From: DATMRF01 sp035566435
GTDB taxonomy: Bacteria > Verrucomicrobiota > Verrucomicrobiia > Limisphaerales > UBA8199
Direction: 5' to 3'
Assembly (NCBI GenBank): GCA_035566435.1
Contig: DATMRF010000012.1
Span: 6,096 to 70,095, forward strand
DNA length: 64,000 bases
Shown here: positions 26,038-34,946 of the stretch, piece after piece
Position numbering within the stretch: position 1 is the first letter of the stretch
Layout of the letters: every line of letters begins with the position of its first letter
The notes under the pieces: generated by a model
Databases searched by the model: none
Told to the model about the DNA's origin: nothing
The model's input: only the letters and a program-made list of their open reading frames with translations
Translations under genes and position numbers: made by a program

Positions 26038-27741
26038 TCATTTAATGGAGCCGCCCGCCGTCTCGATTTTTTTTCGGATTGCATCGTTGGGTTCGATGGA
26101 GAGCGATTTGGCCCAGGCCTCGCGCGCTTTATTGAGTTGTTTGAGCGCGGCGTAGATGTCCCCCAAGTGGTCGTGCTCCGTGGGATCGGGTTCAGCCGAG
26201 AGCTCAACCGCCTTGAGCACCAGGGTTAGAGCCTCCTCCGGTTGGCCGAGCCTGAAATGCACCCAACCAAGGCTGTCGAGGTAGGCACCGTTCTTCGGCT
26301 CGGCCTTCACGGCCTTTTCAAGCATTTGCCGGGCCTGAGCAAGGTTGGTCCCGCGCTCAGCCCACATATAACCAAGGTAGTTCAAGGCTTCCGGCCAATC
26401 AGGTTTTAGTTCGAGGGATTTCTCAAAATGCCGGGCCGCCTGGTCATAGTCCCCGGTGCGTTCGCAAGCCGCGCCGATCTGGAAATAGAATTCATGATTG
26501 AGCCGGGAGGGGTCAGTCGCTTTGGCGATCACCTCCGCCTCGGTGAAGTGGCGGAGGGCTTCCGGGTAGGCCTTTTGCTGGGAATAAGCCAGGCCCGTCC
26601 ACAGTTCGAGGTCGAAATTCCCGGGAAATTTCTGCCGCGCTTTCTCCAGTGTGGCGAGCGCATCGCTGGTTTGGTTGGCCGCAAGTTGCGCCGCCGCCAG
26701 GTAAAAAGAGGCCTCCCGGAAATCCGGGTTCAGCAACATCGCCTTGCGCAGGTATTCGACGGCGTCCGAGGGCTTTTGGTTTTCGTAAGCGATCCTGCCT
26801 AGATAATAATAGACCTGCGGGTTGGTGGGGTCGTCACGCAGGATGGCTTCGAGCTGTTCGGTCGCGTGCGGGGAATCGCTGCCGCGCAGATAGATGGAGG
26901 CCAGCTTGGCGTGGAGGCGTTCCCGAAAGAGCGGCTGGTCGGGGAATTCCTTGAGGAGCTCCAGGTACACCTGCGATGCCCGGCTGGTCTGCCCGAGGGA
27001 ATTGAGGCCATCGGCCAGCCGCAGCCGCATCGAAGGCGTGGTGGGCTTCAGTTTGGCAGCGCGCTCCAAAACTGAAAGGGCGCGCACATTAATCTTGTCC
27101 TTCAAGGAGGGAGCCTGTAATGCAAAACTGCCGTACAGCTCGGCCAGGCTCAGCAGAAATTCGGCATTGACGTCCGGCCGCGCGGCGGCTTCGTCGAGGA
27201 CCTTGAGTGCTTCCCCGTCCCGCTTGGTTTGGGCGTAGGCAAGGAACAGGTTTTGGTAACCCGCCAGCAAGCCAGGGTCCCGCTTGATGGCAGCGCGGTC
27301 CGTAGTGACCGCCTGTTCGTTTTTCCCCAACTGTGAATAAACCGCACCCAGGCGCGCCAGGACGGTCGCGGAGGCGTCGCGCTGGGCGGCCGAGCGGCGC
27401 AACAAGTCGAGCGCCTTTTCCGCTTGCTTGTTTTGGAGAAAACGGTGCGAGACCTCGAGGATGAGTTCCTCGTTGCCGGGGTCGTCCATAGCGGATTGGT
27501 AATACTCCTCGAGGGCAGCCTCGGTCTCCTCGTTCATCTCGTGGACGTACCCGGCGGCAAAGTGCGCGTGCGCTGCGGCGAGCCTGTCCGCCGGCATGTC
27601 CGCCGGCTTTTCGCCCACGTTCAAGGTCGCGTCAACGCCGGGCTCGCGAGGATTACGGCGCGCAGCCGAGGAGCTGCATCCGGCCGCCAGCGTACTGGTT
27701 ATGACCAGGACCAGGCCCCAGAACGAACAACGACGCGGCAT
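26038..27741 (-). CDS. TPR-repeat lipoprotein
   Basis: A 567-residue tetratricopeptide protein. The signal peptide ends in a lipobox (LVITSTLAAGCSSS), so it is probably anchored to a membrane by lipid. At least ten TPR units follow from about residue 55 onward, with typical A-x-x-x-F/Y-x-x-A-x-x-x-x-P spacing (PQVYYYLGRIAYENQKPSDAVEYLRKAMLLNPDF; DYDQAARHFEKSLELKPDWPEALNYLG). Such proteins act as scaffolds for assembly of envelope complexes. No catalytic domain is seen. A downstream DUF2203 gene is on the same strand. Confidence 0.88.
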   Translation of the reverse strand: MPRRCSFWGLVLVITSTLAAGCSSSAARRNPREPGVDATLNVGEKPADMPADRLAAAHAHFAAGYVHEMNEETEAALEEYYQSAMDDPGNEELILEVSHRFLQNKQAEKALDLLRRSAAQRDASATVLARLGAVYSQLGKNEQAVTTDRAAIKRDPGLLAGYQNLFLAYAQTKRDGEALKVLDEAAARPDVNAEFLLSLAELYGSFALQAPSLKDKINVRALSVLERAAKLKPTTPSMRLRLADGLNSLGQTSRASQVYLELLKEFPDQPLFRERLHAKLASIYLRGSDSPHATEQLEAILRDDPTNPQVYYYLGRIAYENQKPSDAVEYLRKAMLLNPDFREASFYLAAAQLAANQTSDALATLEKARQKFPGNFDLELWTGLAYSQQKAYPEALRHFTEAEVIAKATDPSRLNHEFYFQIGAACERTGDYDQAARHFEKSLELKPDWPEALNYLGYMWAERGTNLAQARQMLEKAVKAEPKNGAYLDSLGWVHFRLGQPEEALTLVLKAVELSAEPDPTEHDHLGDIYAALKQLNKAREAWAKSLSIEPNDAIRKKIETAGGSIK

Positions 27742-27821
27742 CTAATGAAACCACCTCCCCCGCTCCTGTGGAGCGGGTCGCGTAAATTCAACCAGCGAAC
27801 AAACCTGAGTGCCCCTCGCGC

Positions 27822-27923
27822 TTACTTCTGCCAGGTGCGCTTCTTATGGCGATGGGCGCGCAGTTTCTTGCGCCGTTTATGTTTGTTGATTTTCGCTTTC
27901 CGACGTTTCTTTAATGAACCCAT
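27822..27923 (-). CDS. AURKAIP1/COX24-like basic miniprotein
   Basis: A 33-residue protein, too short for routine gene finding. It begins MGSLKKRRKAKINKHKRRKK and ends HRHKKRTWQK. More than half the residues are Lys, Arg or His, with no acidic residue. The pattern KKRR.K.NKHK.RK..R..RHK.RTW matches the small AURKAIP1/COX24-domain proteins annotated in Bacteroidota and relatives, which are thought to be ribosome-associated. It lies in the gap between the TPR gene and hisG, on the same strand as both. Confidence rests on the near-perfect family pattern and clean start and stop. Confidence 0.85.
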   Translation of the reverse strand: MGSLKKRRKAKINKHKRRKKLRAHRHKKRTWQK

Positions 27924-27992
27924 AAACAGTGTCTCTCTTCCCGCTCAACAGGTTGGTGCGACAAGTCTCGTGGAAATCTCGGCAAATGCAAC

Positions 27993-28877
27993 TCAGTAAA
28001 CCACTTTATTGAGCGGGTATTCGATGATGCCTTCAGCCCCGGCCGTTTTGAGCGCCGGGATCAACTCCCGCACCACGTGCTCGTCGATGATCGTTTCCAC
28101 CGCCACCCAGCCTTCCTGGCTGAGATTGGAAATCGTCGGGTTCCGCAGCGCGGGCAACGCTTTGAGGAGCCGCGCCAGGTTCGTGCGCGCGATGTTCATC
28201 TTTAAGCCGACTTTCGCCTCGGCTTCGAGCGCCCCTTTGAGCAGCAGCGCCAGCGTCTCAATCTTCTTCCGCTTCCAGGGTTCCTTCCACGAGTCGTGAT
28301 TCGCGATCAGCCGCGGCGTCGAGTGCAGCAGCGTGTCGACGATGCGCAGCTTGTTCGCGCGCAAGGAAGAGCCCGTTTCGGTGATATCCACGATCGCATC
28401 GACCAACTCGTGCGCCTTCATCTCGGTCGCTCCCCACGAAAACTCGACTTCTGCCTTCACCTTGTGCCGCCGCAGATATTTTTTTGTCGAACTGACCAGC
28501 TCGGTCGCGATCCTTTTCCCCTGGAGATCCTTGACTGACTTGACCGGTGAATCTTCCGGAACCGCCAAGACCCAGCGGGCGGTCTGACGCGTCGCTTTGT
28601 TGAATTGAAATTCTCCCACCTCCTGCACCTTCGAGCCGTTTTCCTGGATCCAATCCAAACCGGTGATGCCGCAGTCCAGGTAGCCATGCTCGACGTAACG
28701 GCTGATCTCCTGCGCGCGAATGAGGCGGATTTCCAGCTCCGGGTCGTCCACATAGGGAATGTAAGACCGGCTGCTGACGGAAATGTTGTACCCGGCCTTG
28801 GCCATTTTTTCGATGGTGGCCTCCTGCAAACTGCCCTTGGGCAGCCCAAACCGCAAAACTTGCTTCTTAGTCTTCAT
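27993..28877 (-). CDS. hisG: ATP phosphoribosyltransferase, long form
   Basis: A 294-residue HisG, which joins ATP and PRPP in the first step of histidine synthesis. The catalytic core is recognisable by LRFGLPKGSLQEATIE, DCGITGLDWI, RIATELVSSTKKYL (PRPP loop) and DAIVDITETGSSLRANKL. The length and the C-terminal domain (GLKMNIARTNLARLLKALPALRNPTISNL ... GAEGIIEYPLNKVVY) show it is the long, histidine-feedback-regulated form, which needs no HisZ partner. No other his genes are adjacent. Confidence 0.95.
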   Translation of the reverse strand: MKTKKQVLRFGLPKGSLQEATIEKMAKAGYNISVSSRSYIPYVDDPELEIRLIRAQEISRYVEHGYLDCGITGLDWIQENGSKVQEVGEFQFNKATRQTARWVLAVPEDSPVKSVKDLQGKRIATELVSSTKKYLRRHKVKAEVEFSWGATEMKAHELVDAIVDITETGSSLRANKLRIVDTLLHSTPRLIANHDSWKEPWKRKKIETLALLLKGALEAEAKVGLKMNIARTNLARLLKALPALRNPTISNLSQEGWVAVETIIDEHVVRELIPALKTAGAEGIIEYPLNKVVY

Positions 28878-29056
28878 TACGTATCTCTAGCCGACCCGTT
28901 GGAACCTCGACGGGAGTGCACTTTCGCCACCCTGAGCGGGCTGTGTGACCGCCTGATCTGCCATTATCCCACCCCGAACGCCATCTTTTTTTCCCGAAAT
29001 TGCGGCTGGCCAAAATGCTTTCAATTCCCATAATGGCCTCCAAGTCAAACTTTCGT

Positions 29057-30409
29057 ATGAAACGACACCTTTCCCCCCTTAGTCGCCGCCAATTCCTCTT
29101 CACCGCCGGCACCGCCGCCACCAGCTTCATGCTCGTGCCACGCCATGTCATCGCCGGCGGGGGCGAACCGCCTCCCAGCGAAAGGTTGAATATCGCCGGC
29201 ATCGGCGTCGGCGGGCAGGGCGCCGGCGATATAGACGCGGTTGCGAAGAATAATAATATCGTCGCTTTGTGCGACGTCGATTCGGTCCACTCCGCCAACA
29301 CTTTCAAAAAGTTTCCCAACGCAAAACCGTATCGCGACTTTCGTAAGATGTTCGACGAGATGGAAAAGGAGATCGATGCGGTCGTGGTCGCGACGCCGGA
29401 CCATTTTCACGCCGTGGCGGCGATGGCGGCGATCAAACGCGGCAAGCATGTTTATTGCGAGAAACCGCTGGCTCATTCGATCCACGAAATCCGGGAGCTG
29501 ATGAAAGCGGCGCAGGAGCACAAGGTCGTCACACAACTCGGGAACCAGGGCCATTCTTTTAACTCCATCCGCGATTTTTGCGAATGGATTTGGGATGGCG
29601 CGATTGGCAAGGTGCACACCATCCACGCGGGCTGCCGGGCGGTCAACTCCGGCATCGACCAACTGCCGCACCTGCAGGAGCACAACGACGTGCCGGCCAC
29701 GCTGGATTGGGACCAGTGGCTGGGGCCAGCCAGGCAGCGCCCGTATCACCCCGCGTACCTGCCCGGGAAATGGCGCGGCTGGACGCCCTTTGGGAACGGA
29801 ACCATTGGGGATTGGACCTGCCACGTGGTCGATCCAGTGTTCTGGGCTTTGGACCTCGGCGCGCCGACCACCATCGAAGCTCAAGTGAAGGATTATGACC
29901 CCAAAACCCAGGGAGATGCGTTCCCCAAGGGCGACATCATCACGTTCGAATTTCCGGCCAACCAGAAACGCGGCGCCGTGACGCTGCATTGGTACAGCGG
30001 CCTGGAACGCATTCCGCGCCCGCCGGAGCTGGAGGCAGATGAGAAGGACATCGATACCGGCGCGGCCGTCATCGGAGACAAGGGCACCATTATCTATGGT
30101 TCGCATGGCGCAGGTCAGGTGCGGCTGATCCCGCAGGCCAGAATGGACGCGTATCAAAAGCCGGCCAAAACCATCCCGCGCGTCAAAGAACACCATGGGG
30201 ATTGGCTCCAAGCCATCAAGGAAGGGAGAAAGGCCGGCTCCGATTTTTCGTATGGCGGACCGCTGACCGAGATTGCGCTTCTAGGCGTTATTGCCTTGAA
30301 ACTTCCTGCCACGAAGCTGGAATGGGATGCGCCGCGCGCGCGCTTCACAAATTCTGCGGAGGCCAACGAGTGGATCAACCCGGCCTATCGCGCCGGGTGG
30401 AAACTTTAA
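29057..30409 (+). CDS. Tat-exported Gfo/Idh/MocA oxidoreductase (1)
   Basis: About 450 residues from MKRHLSPLSRRQFLFTAGTA at 29057; longer frames start at 29000 or 29033 but only add sequence before the twin-arginine motif (SRRQF). After the Tat signal the NAD(P)-binding Rossmann fold begins (LNIAGIGVGGQGAGDID), followed by ALCDVDSV, VVVATPDHFHAVAAMAAI and the hallmark CEKPLAHSI with the catalytic Lys. The C-terminal alpha/beta domain includes GTIIYGSHGAG. Members oxidise or reduce sugars and cyclitols. The substrate is unknown. It runs convergently into the amt remnant. Confidence 0.9.
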   Translation: MKRHLSPLSRRQFLFTAGTAATSFMLVPRHVIAGGGEPPPSERLNIAGIGVGGQGAGDIDAVAKNNNIVALCDVDSVHSANTFKKFPNAKPYRDFRKMFDEMEKEIDAVVVATPDHFHAVAAMAAIKRGKHVYCEKPLAHSIHEIRELMKAAQEHKVVTQLGNQGHSFNSIRDFCEWIWDGAIGKVHTIHAGCRAVNSGIDQLPHLQEHNDVPATLDWDQWLGPARQRPYHPAYLPGKWRGWTPFGNGTIGDWTCHVVDPVFWALDLGAPTTIEAQVKDYDPKTQGDAFPKGDIITFEFPANQKRGAVTLHWYSGLERIPRPPELEADEKDIDTGAAVIGDKGTIIYGSHGAGQVRLIPQARMDAYQKPAKTIPRVKEHHGDWLQAIKEGRKAGSDFSYGGPLTEIALLGVIALKLPATKLEWDAPRARFTNSAEANEWINPAYRAGWKL

Positions 30410-30415
30410 CTGCGG

Positions 30416-30910
30416 TCAATCGTTATAGGCGCTTTCGCCGTGCTGGCTGAGGTCCAGTCCGAGGTTCTCCTCCTCTTCGGTGACACGAAGGCCGACCAAG
30501 TTATCCACGGCTTTGAGAAGGAGCCAAGTCGCGGCGCCGGCAAATGCGACCGTGAAGCATACACCATTGAGTTGGTTGAAGAACTGGACGCCGCCGCCGG
30601 CGAGTGAGATAAGCTGGCCGTCGATCATGCAGGTCCTGCCAATTTGCTCGTTAACTTGGACATTGGCCAGGAATCCCAGCATCAGCATGCCGAGCATGCT
30701 CCCGACGCCGTGGACGCCGAAAACATCGAGCGAATCATCGTAACCGAACCTCGCCTTGAGCCGGGTCACCGCAAAATAACAGGTCGAGCCGGCGGCCGAC
30801 CCGATCAGGATCGCGGCCGGAATTGAGACAAAACCGGATGCGGGGGTAATCGTGGTCAGGCCCGCTACCATTCCGGAGGCGGCCCCAAGCACTTTTGGCT
30901 CGAATGGGAC
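30416..30910 (-). pseudogene. amt: Ammonium transporter C-terminal remnant
   Basis: About 160 residues match only the C-terminal 40% of Amt/AmtB transporters: KVLGAASGMVAGLTTITPASGFV, HGVGSMLGMLMLGFLANV with the conserved pore region, and the tail GLRVTEEEENLGLDLSQHGESAY. The first half of the transporter, with the periplasmic gate and twin histidines, is absent. The sequence upstream (above 30910) is unrelated and is followed by another gene on the opposite strand. This is most simply a 5'-truncated remnant left by a deletion or rearrangement. A functional protein is unlikely. Confidence 0.8.
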
Positions 30911-31092
30911 GGGATGTGGTTTTCATACGTAACAGTTTATCGCTGCGGTTTTCACTCGAGCTAATTCGACTCAATGCGCCGACATACAGATCCTCGATGA
31001 GGAGTGCGAAGTACGCGGCGAGGATGTCAAGACGATTTCTGGAGTCACTCTCATAAATCCGAGATTGACATGGGCGCAAGCGGCCTTCGATC

Positions 31093-32496
31093 ATGTGGTC
31101 CATGAAAGAAACCTCATCGAATTTCCCGACGTCGCGCCGCGAGTTTATCAAAACCACAGGCCGGCTTGCCGCAGTGTCCGCCCTGGCCGGTGTCACCCTG
31201 CCACACGTCCACGCCGCATCGGGCGGCTTGATCCAAGTGGCGCTTATCGGTTGCGGCGGACGCGGCACAGGCGCCGCCGCGAACGCGCTCGACACCAAGC
31301 ACGGGCCGGTCAAGCTCGTCGCCATGGCGGACGTGTTCGAGAACCGGCTCAACAGTAGTTATGATACGCTTAAGGGCGCCCACGCTGACAAGCTGGATGT
31401 TCCGGCAGATCGCAAATTCATCGGGTTCGATGCTTATCAGAAAGCGATGGACTGTTTGAAGCCAGGCGACATCGCGATCTTCACGACGCCGCTGGCGTTC
31501 CGGTGGGTGCATTTCACTTACGCCATCAAGAAAGGGCTGAACGTTTTCATGGAAAAGCCCTTAACGGCCGACGGGCCGACCTCGCGCCGGATGTTGAAGC
31601 TCGCCGAGGAGGCAACGGCCAAGAACCTGAAATGCGGCGTTGGCCTGATGTCCCGGCACAGCCGCGCGCTGCAGGAGCTGCAACAGCGAATTCAGGGCGG
31701 AGAAATCGGCGATGTGATCCTCCTGCGCGGCTACCGGATGCATGGGCCGGCGGGCTGGGCCTTCTCGACGAAATGGCCGGGCACGCCCAGCGAACTCCTG
31801 TGGCAAATCCAGCGCTTCCACAGTTTCCTCTGGGCCAGCGGCGGCTGTTACAGCGACTTTTACATCCATCACGTCGATCACCTCTGCTGGATGAAAAACG
31901 CCTGGCCGGTCAAAGCCCAGGCCCTGGGCGGCCGCCACTACCGGCACGACCCCGACGGCAATCTCTACGTGGACCAGAACTTTGATAACTACTCGGTCGA
32001 GTACACTTTCGCCGACGGTGCCAAGATGTATATGGATGGGCGGTGCATGAACGGCTGCAACGACATCTATTCGAGTTACGCCCACGGCAGCAAAGGCCTC
32101 GCGATTGTATCGAAATCGAGCGATTGCGGGTTTCCTTCGACCACGTTCAAGGGGCAGAACATGCAACGCTCGAACATGCTCTGGACCTCCAAAGCAATTC
32201 CCGACGAGCAAGACCCCTACGAAAACGAATGGAATGACCTCATGGAAGCCATCCGCAACGACAAGCCGTACAACGAAGTCAAACGCGGCGTCGAGGCTAG
32301 CCTGGTGACGAGTATGGGCCGCATGGCGGCTCACACGGGCCAGGAAATCATGTACGAGGAAATGCTGAATTCGGAGCACGAATACGCGCCAGGGGTGGAA
32401 AAACTGACGTTCAGTTCCCCTGCCCCGCTGGTGGCCGACAAGGACGGGAAATACCCTATACCAATGCCCGGGATCACGCGGAAAACAGAATACTAA
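31093..32496 (+). CDS. Tat-exported Gfo/Idh/MocA oxidoreductase (2)
   Basis: A 467-residue member of the family. The signal contains TSRREFIKTTGRLAAVSALAG, a twin-arginine motif. The Rossmann motif is VALIGCGGRGTGAA, followed by AMADVFENR, ATP-like FTTPLAFRWVHFTYAI and the catalytic-lysine segment FMEKPLTADGP. The C-terminal domain has CYSDFYIHHVDHLCW. The start may be the ATG at 31093 or at 31102. It overlaps the response-regulator gene by 4 bases, tail to tail. Substrate unknown. Confidence 0.9.
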   Translation: MWSMKETSSNFPTSRREFIKTTGRLAAVSALAGVTLPHVHAASGGLIQVALIGCGGRGTGAAANALDTKHGPVKLVAMADVFENRLNSSYDTLKGAHADKLDVPADRKFIGFDAYQKAMDCLKPGDIAIFTTPLAFRWVHFTYAIKKGLNVFMEKPLTADGPTSRRMLKLAEEATAKNLKCGVGLMSRHSRALQELQQRIQGGEIGDVILLRGYRMHGPAGWAFSTKWPGTPSELLWQIQRFHSFLWASGGCYSDFYIHHVDHLCWMKNAWPVKAQALGGRHYRHDPDGNLYVDQNFDNYSVEYTFADGAKMYMDGRCMNGCNDIYSSYAHGSKGLAIVSKSSDCGFPSTTFKGQNMQRSNMLWTSKAIPDEQDPYENEWNDLMEAIRNDKPYNEVKRGVEASLVTSMGRMAAHTGQEIMYEEMLNSEHEYAPGVEKLTFSSPAPLVADKDGKYPIPMPGITRKTEY

Positions 32497-33173
32497 GGAG
32501 GCGAAAGAGGCGGATGCTCCTGGTTGAGCCAGCCTTGCCGAAGCGCGTATTGGACGATTTCGGTGCGGCTGCGGAGCGCGAGTTTTTCGCCGATTCGGAC
32601 CTTGTAGGTTTCGACGGTTTTGACGCTCAGTTGCAACTCAGCGGCGATTTCCTTGTTGCTGAAGCCCCAGGCGATGCGGACGAGGACCTCGCGCTCGCGC
32701 TCGCTGAGGGCGGCGGTTAGCGTCTCCCGGCCGGTGGCCATGCCCGCGACCTGGCGTGCCAGCGCTTTGCTTGCCAGGGCCGGCTCATAGTGGAGGCCGC
32801 CCCTGGCGACGGCGGCGATGGCGCGAATCAGTTCGTCGCCCGCCGAGCGTTTAAGGACAAAGCCGGCGGCGCCGGCCTTGCACAACTGGCTCAAATAACT
32901 TTCGTCCTCGTGAGCCGTAAGGGCGATGACTTTCAGCTCCGGGAATTCGGCTCTAAGGAGGGCGGTGGCCTGAAGTCCGTTCAGGCGAGGCATGGAGAGG
33001 TCCATGACGACTACATCCGGTTTGAGCTCGCGCGCCTGAAGCAAGGCTTCCCTGCCATCAGCAGCCTCGCCAACGACCCGCATATCGGGTTGGCTATCGA
33101 TCAGCAGGCGCAAACCGTCCCGGACGATCTTATGGTCATCGGCCAGGAGAATTCGCAGCTTTTGTTTCTTCAT
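32493..33173 (-). CDS. NarL/FixJ-type response regulator
   Basis: A 226-residue two-domain regulator. The receiver domain (6-122) has the acidic pair Asp12-Asp13 and phosphoacceptor Asp58 in VVVMDLSMP. The C-terminal LuxR-type helix-turn-helix is LSEREREVLVRIAWGFSNKEIAAELQLSVKTVETYKVRI. It should bind DNA when phosphorylated by the NarX-type kinase encoded immediately upstream, whose stop overlaps its start by 4 bases. Target genes are unknown. Confidence 0.94.
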   Translation of the reverse strand: MKKQKLRILLADDHKIVRDGLRLLIDSQPDMRVVGEAADGREALLQARELKPDVVVMDLSMPRLNGLQATALLRAEFPELKVIALTAHEDESYLSQLCKAGAAGFVLKRSAGDELIRAIAAVARGGLHYEPALASKALARQVAGMATGRETLTAALSEREREVLVRIAWGFSNKEIAAELQLSVKTVETYKVRIGEKLALRSRTEIVQYALRQGWLNQEHPPLSPP

Positions 33174-34396
33174 GCGGGCCGGGCATCCGCCGCGGCAGCC
33201 GCCGGCTGCTCCAGCGGCAGTCGGACAAAAACGGTAGTGCCCGCTTCGGGTGTGGATTCGATGGTAAAAGCGCCGCCGACCAGCTTCACCCGCTCCTCCA
33301 TCCCCAGGAGCCCCAGTTTGTCCTGCGCGATGGGATGTTGCATCACAGCGTCGAAGTCGAATCCTTGTCCGTCGTCCTCAACAATCAGGGAGACGGAAGC
33401 AGGGCGCCGGTCCAACAAAACGCTCACCCGCCTGGCTTTCGCGTGGCGCACGATATTGGTCAACGCCTCCTGGGCGACGCGGTAGAGCGCGGTTTCGAAT
33501 TCGAGCGGCAGTCGTTGGTCGTCGAGCCCGGCGCTATGAAAATCGAGGCGCAAGCCGGTGGTTTCGGACCATTCCGTCGTATAGCGGCGCAAGGCTAATT
33601 CGAGCCCCAGATCGTCCAGAGCGGAAGGCCGTAACTCCCAGGCCAAGCGATGAATATCGCGCATGAGGCCTTCGGTGAGTTTTTCGAGGTTGGCGATGCT
33701 ATCCTGGACGGGAACGGTAAAGGGCCCTTGTTTACGAAGAATCTGCAGGCCGAGCTTCAAGGCGGTCAGGTTCTGGCCGAGTCGGTCGTGGAGTTCGCGG
33801 GAGATGCGTCCGCGTTCCGTTTCCTGCGCTTCAGACAGGCGGCGGAGCACTTGCTGATGGGCTTGCTCGGCTTGGCGCCGCTGATGGATTTCGGCCTGGA
33901 GCGCCCGGTTGGCATTTGAGAGTTCCGAGGTGCGCTCCTGGACGCGCGCCTCTAACTGGTCGCGTTCGCGCTCGAGTTCCGCCTCAGCCTTTTTGAGCGC
34001 TTCCTCAGCGCGCTTGCGTTCGATGGCGTAGTGGATGGCGCGAGCGGTCTGCCGGCCGTAGGCCTGGCCTTTGATGAGGTAGTCCTGGATGCCGCAACGA
34101 ACGGCTTCGAGACCGACGGCCTCGTCCTCGACACTCGTCAGGAGCACGATCGGCAAATGCGGAGCGGCCACGCGCGCGCGCAGGTAGGTGTCCGGCCCGG
34201 TGCTGTCGGGCAGGGACAAGTCCAGCAGGAGCAGATCGAAGTTTTGCGCCTCCAGCAGTCGAATCGCCTCGGCGAGACTCTCGGTATGGTGGAATCCGAA
34301 ATGGCCCAGACTGTTTTGCGTGAGGCATTCCTGCAACAGCACAGCATCTGACGGGCTGTCCTCGACGAGCAGAATTTTCAACGGGTCCGTTTTCAC
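33170..34396 (-). CDS. Receiver-linked NarX-type histidine kinase (HisKA_3)
   Basis: About 408 residues from a GTG at 34396 (VKTDPLKILLVEDSPSD). A TTG at 34525 would add 43 residues overlapping the upstream gene and unlike protein. The order is an N-terminal receiver domain (phosphoacceptor in LLLLDLSLPDSTG), a long coiled coil (about 125-190), a HisKA_3 dimerisation domain with the H-box RISRELHDRLGQNL, and an ATPase domain with EALTNIVRHAKA and VEDDGQGFD. The combination suggests that a receiver input gates the kinase, which then phosphorylates the NarL-type regulator next door. Confidence 0.9.
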   Translation of the reverse strand: MKTDPLKILLVEDSPSDAVLLQECLTQNSLGHFGFHHTESLAEAIRLLEAQNFDLLLLDLSLPDSTGPDTYLRARVAAPHLPIVLLTSVEDEAVGLEAVRCGIQDYLIKGQAYGRQTARAIHYAIERKRAEEALKKAEAELERERDQLEARVQERTSELSNANRALQAEIHQRRQAEQAHQQVLRRLSEAQETERGRISRELHDRLGQNLTALKLGLQILRKQGPFTVPVQDSIANLEKLTEGLMRDIHRLAWELRPSALDDLGLELALRRYTTEWSETTGLRLDFHSAGLDDQRLPLEFETALYRVAQEALTNIVRHAKARRVSVLLDRRPASVSLIVEDDGQGFDFDAVMQHPIAQDKLGLLGMEERVKLVGGAFTIESTPEAGTTVFVRLPLEQPAAAAADARPA

Positions 34397-34472
34397 TGCA
34401 AAAGTTCTCGGTTTTGTGTGCGGAGCCCGCCCGGAGTCCGGAGCGGGGGGCCATAGCGTTACGCAGCGAATA

Positions 34473-34946
34473 TCAGCTTGCAGAAAAGGTTCCGGTGGCA
34501 CGGGCTTTCGGCGGCAACGTGACAATAAAGAGCCAGAACGATTCGATGGACCGAACGACGTTAAGAAACTGTTCGAAATCGACCGGTTTGGTAATATAAC
34601 AATTCGCGTTCAATTGATAGGCTCGGAGCACATCCTGTTCGGCTCGCGACGTGGTGAGCACGACGATCGGGATCGTCTTGAGGCTCTCATCGGACTTTAT
34701 TTCAGCGAGCACTTCGCGGCCATCTTTGCGGGGAAGATTGAGGTCCAGCATGATCAAGTCCGGCCGGGGCGCGCCGGCAAACGGGCCTTCGCGCCGCAGA
34801 AACTGCATGGCCTGGACGCCGTCCTCGACCAGGCTGAGATGGTTGCGCACCTTCGCCTCGTGCAAGGCTTCGATGGTCAATTCGGTGTCGCTGGGGCTGT
34901 CCTCGACCAGCAGGATTTCCACGAGCCTGGGTTCAACTTCGGTCAT
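34473..34946 (-). CDS. Rcp1-like single-domain response regulator
   Basis: A 157-residue CheY-like protein. The acidic pocket is in ILLVEDSPSD, the phosphoacceptor is Asp68 in DLIMLDLNLPRKDG, the conserved Thr/Ser is in VVLTTSRA, and the Lys is in CYITKPVD. The long loop with GPFAGAPRP is typical of Rcp1-like regulators paired with phytochrome-type kinases. No output domain is present, so it is a phosphate shuttle. Its start overlaps the stop of the PAS/GAF kinase gene by 4 bases. Confidence 0.92.
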   Translation of the reverse strand: MTEVEPRLVEILLVEDSPSDTELTIEALHEAKVRNHLSLVEDGVQAMQFLRREGPFAGAPRPDLIMLDLNLPRKDGREVLAEIKSDESLKTIPIVVLTTSRAEQDVLRAYQLNANCYITKPVDFEQFLNVVRSIESFWLFIVTLPPKARATGTFSAS

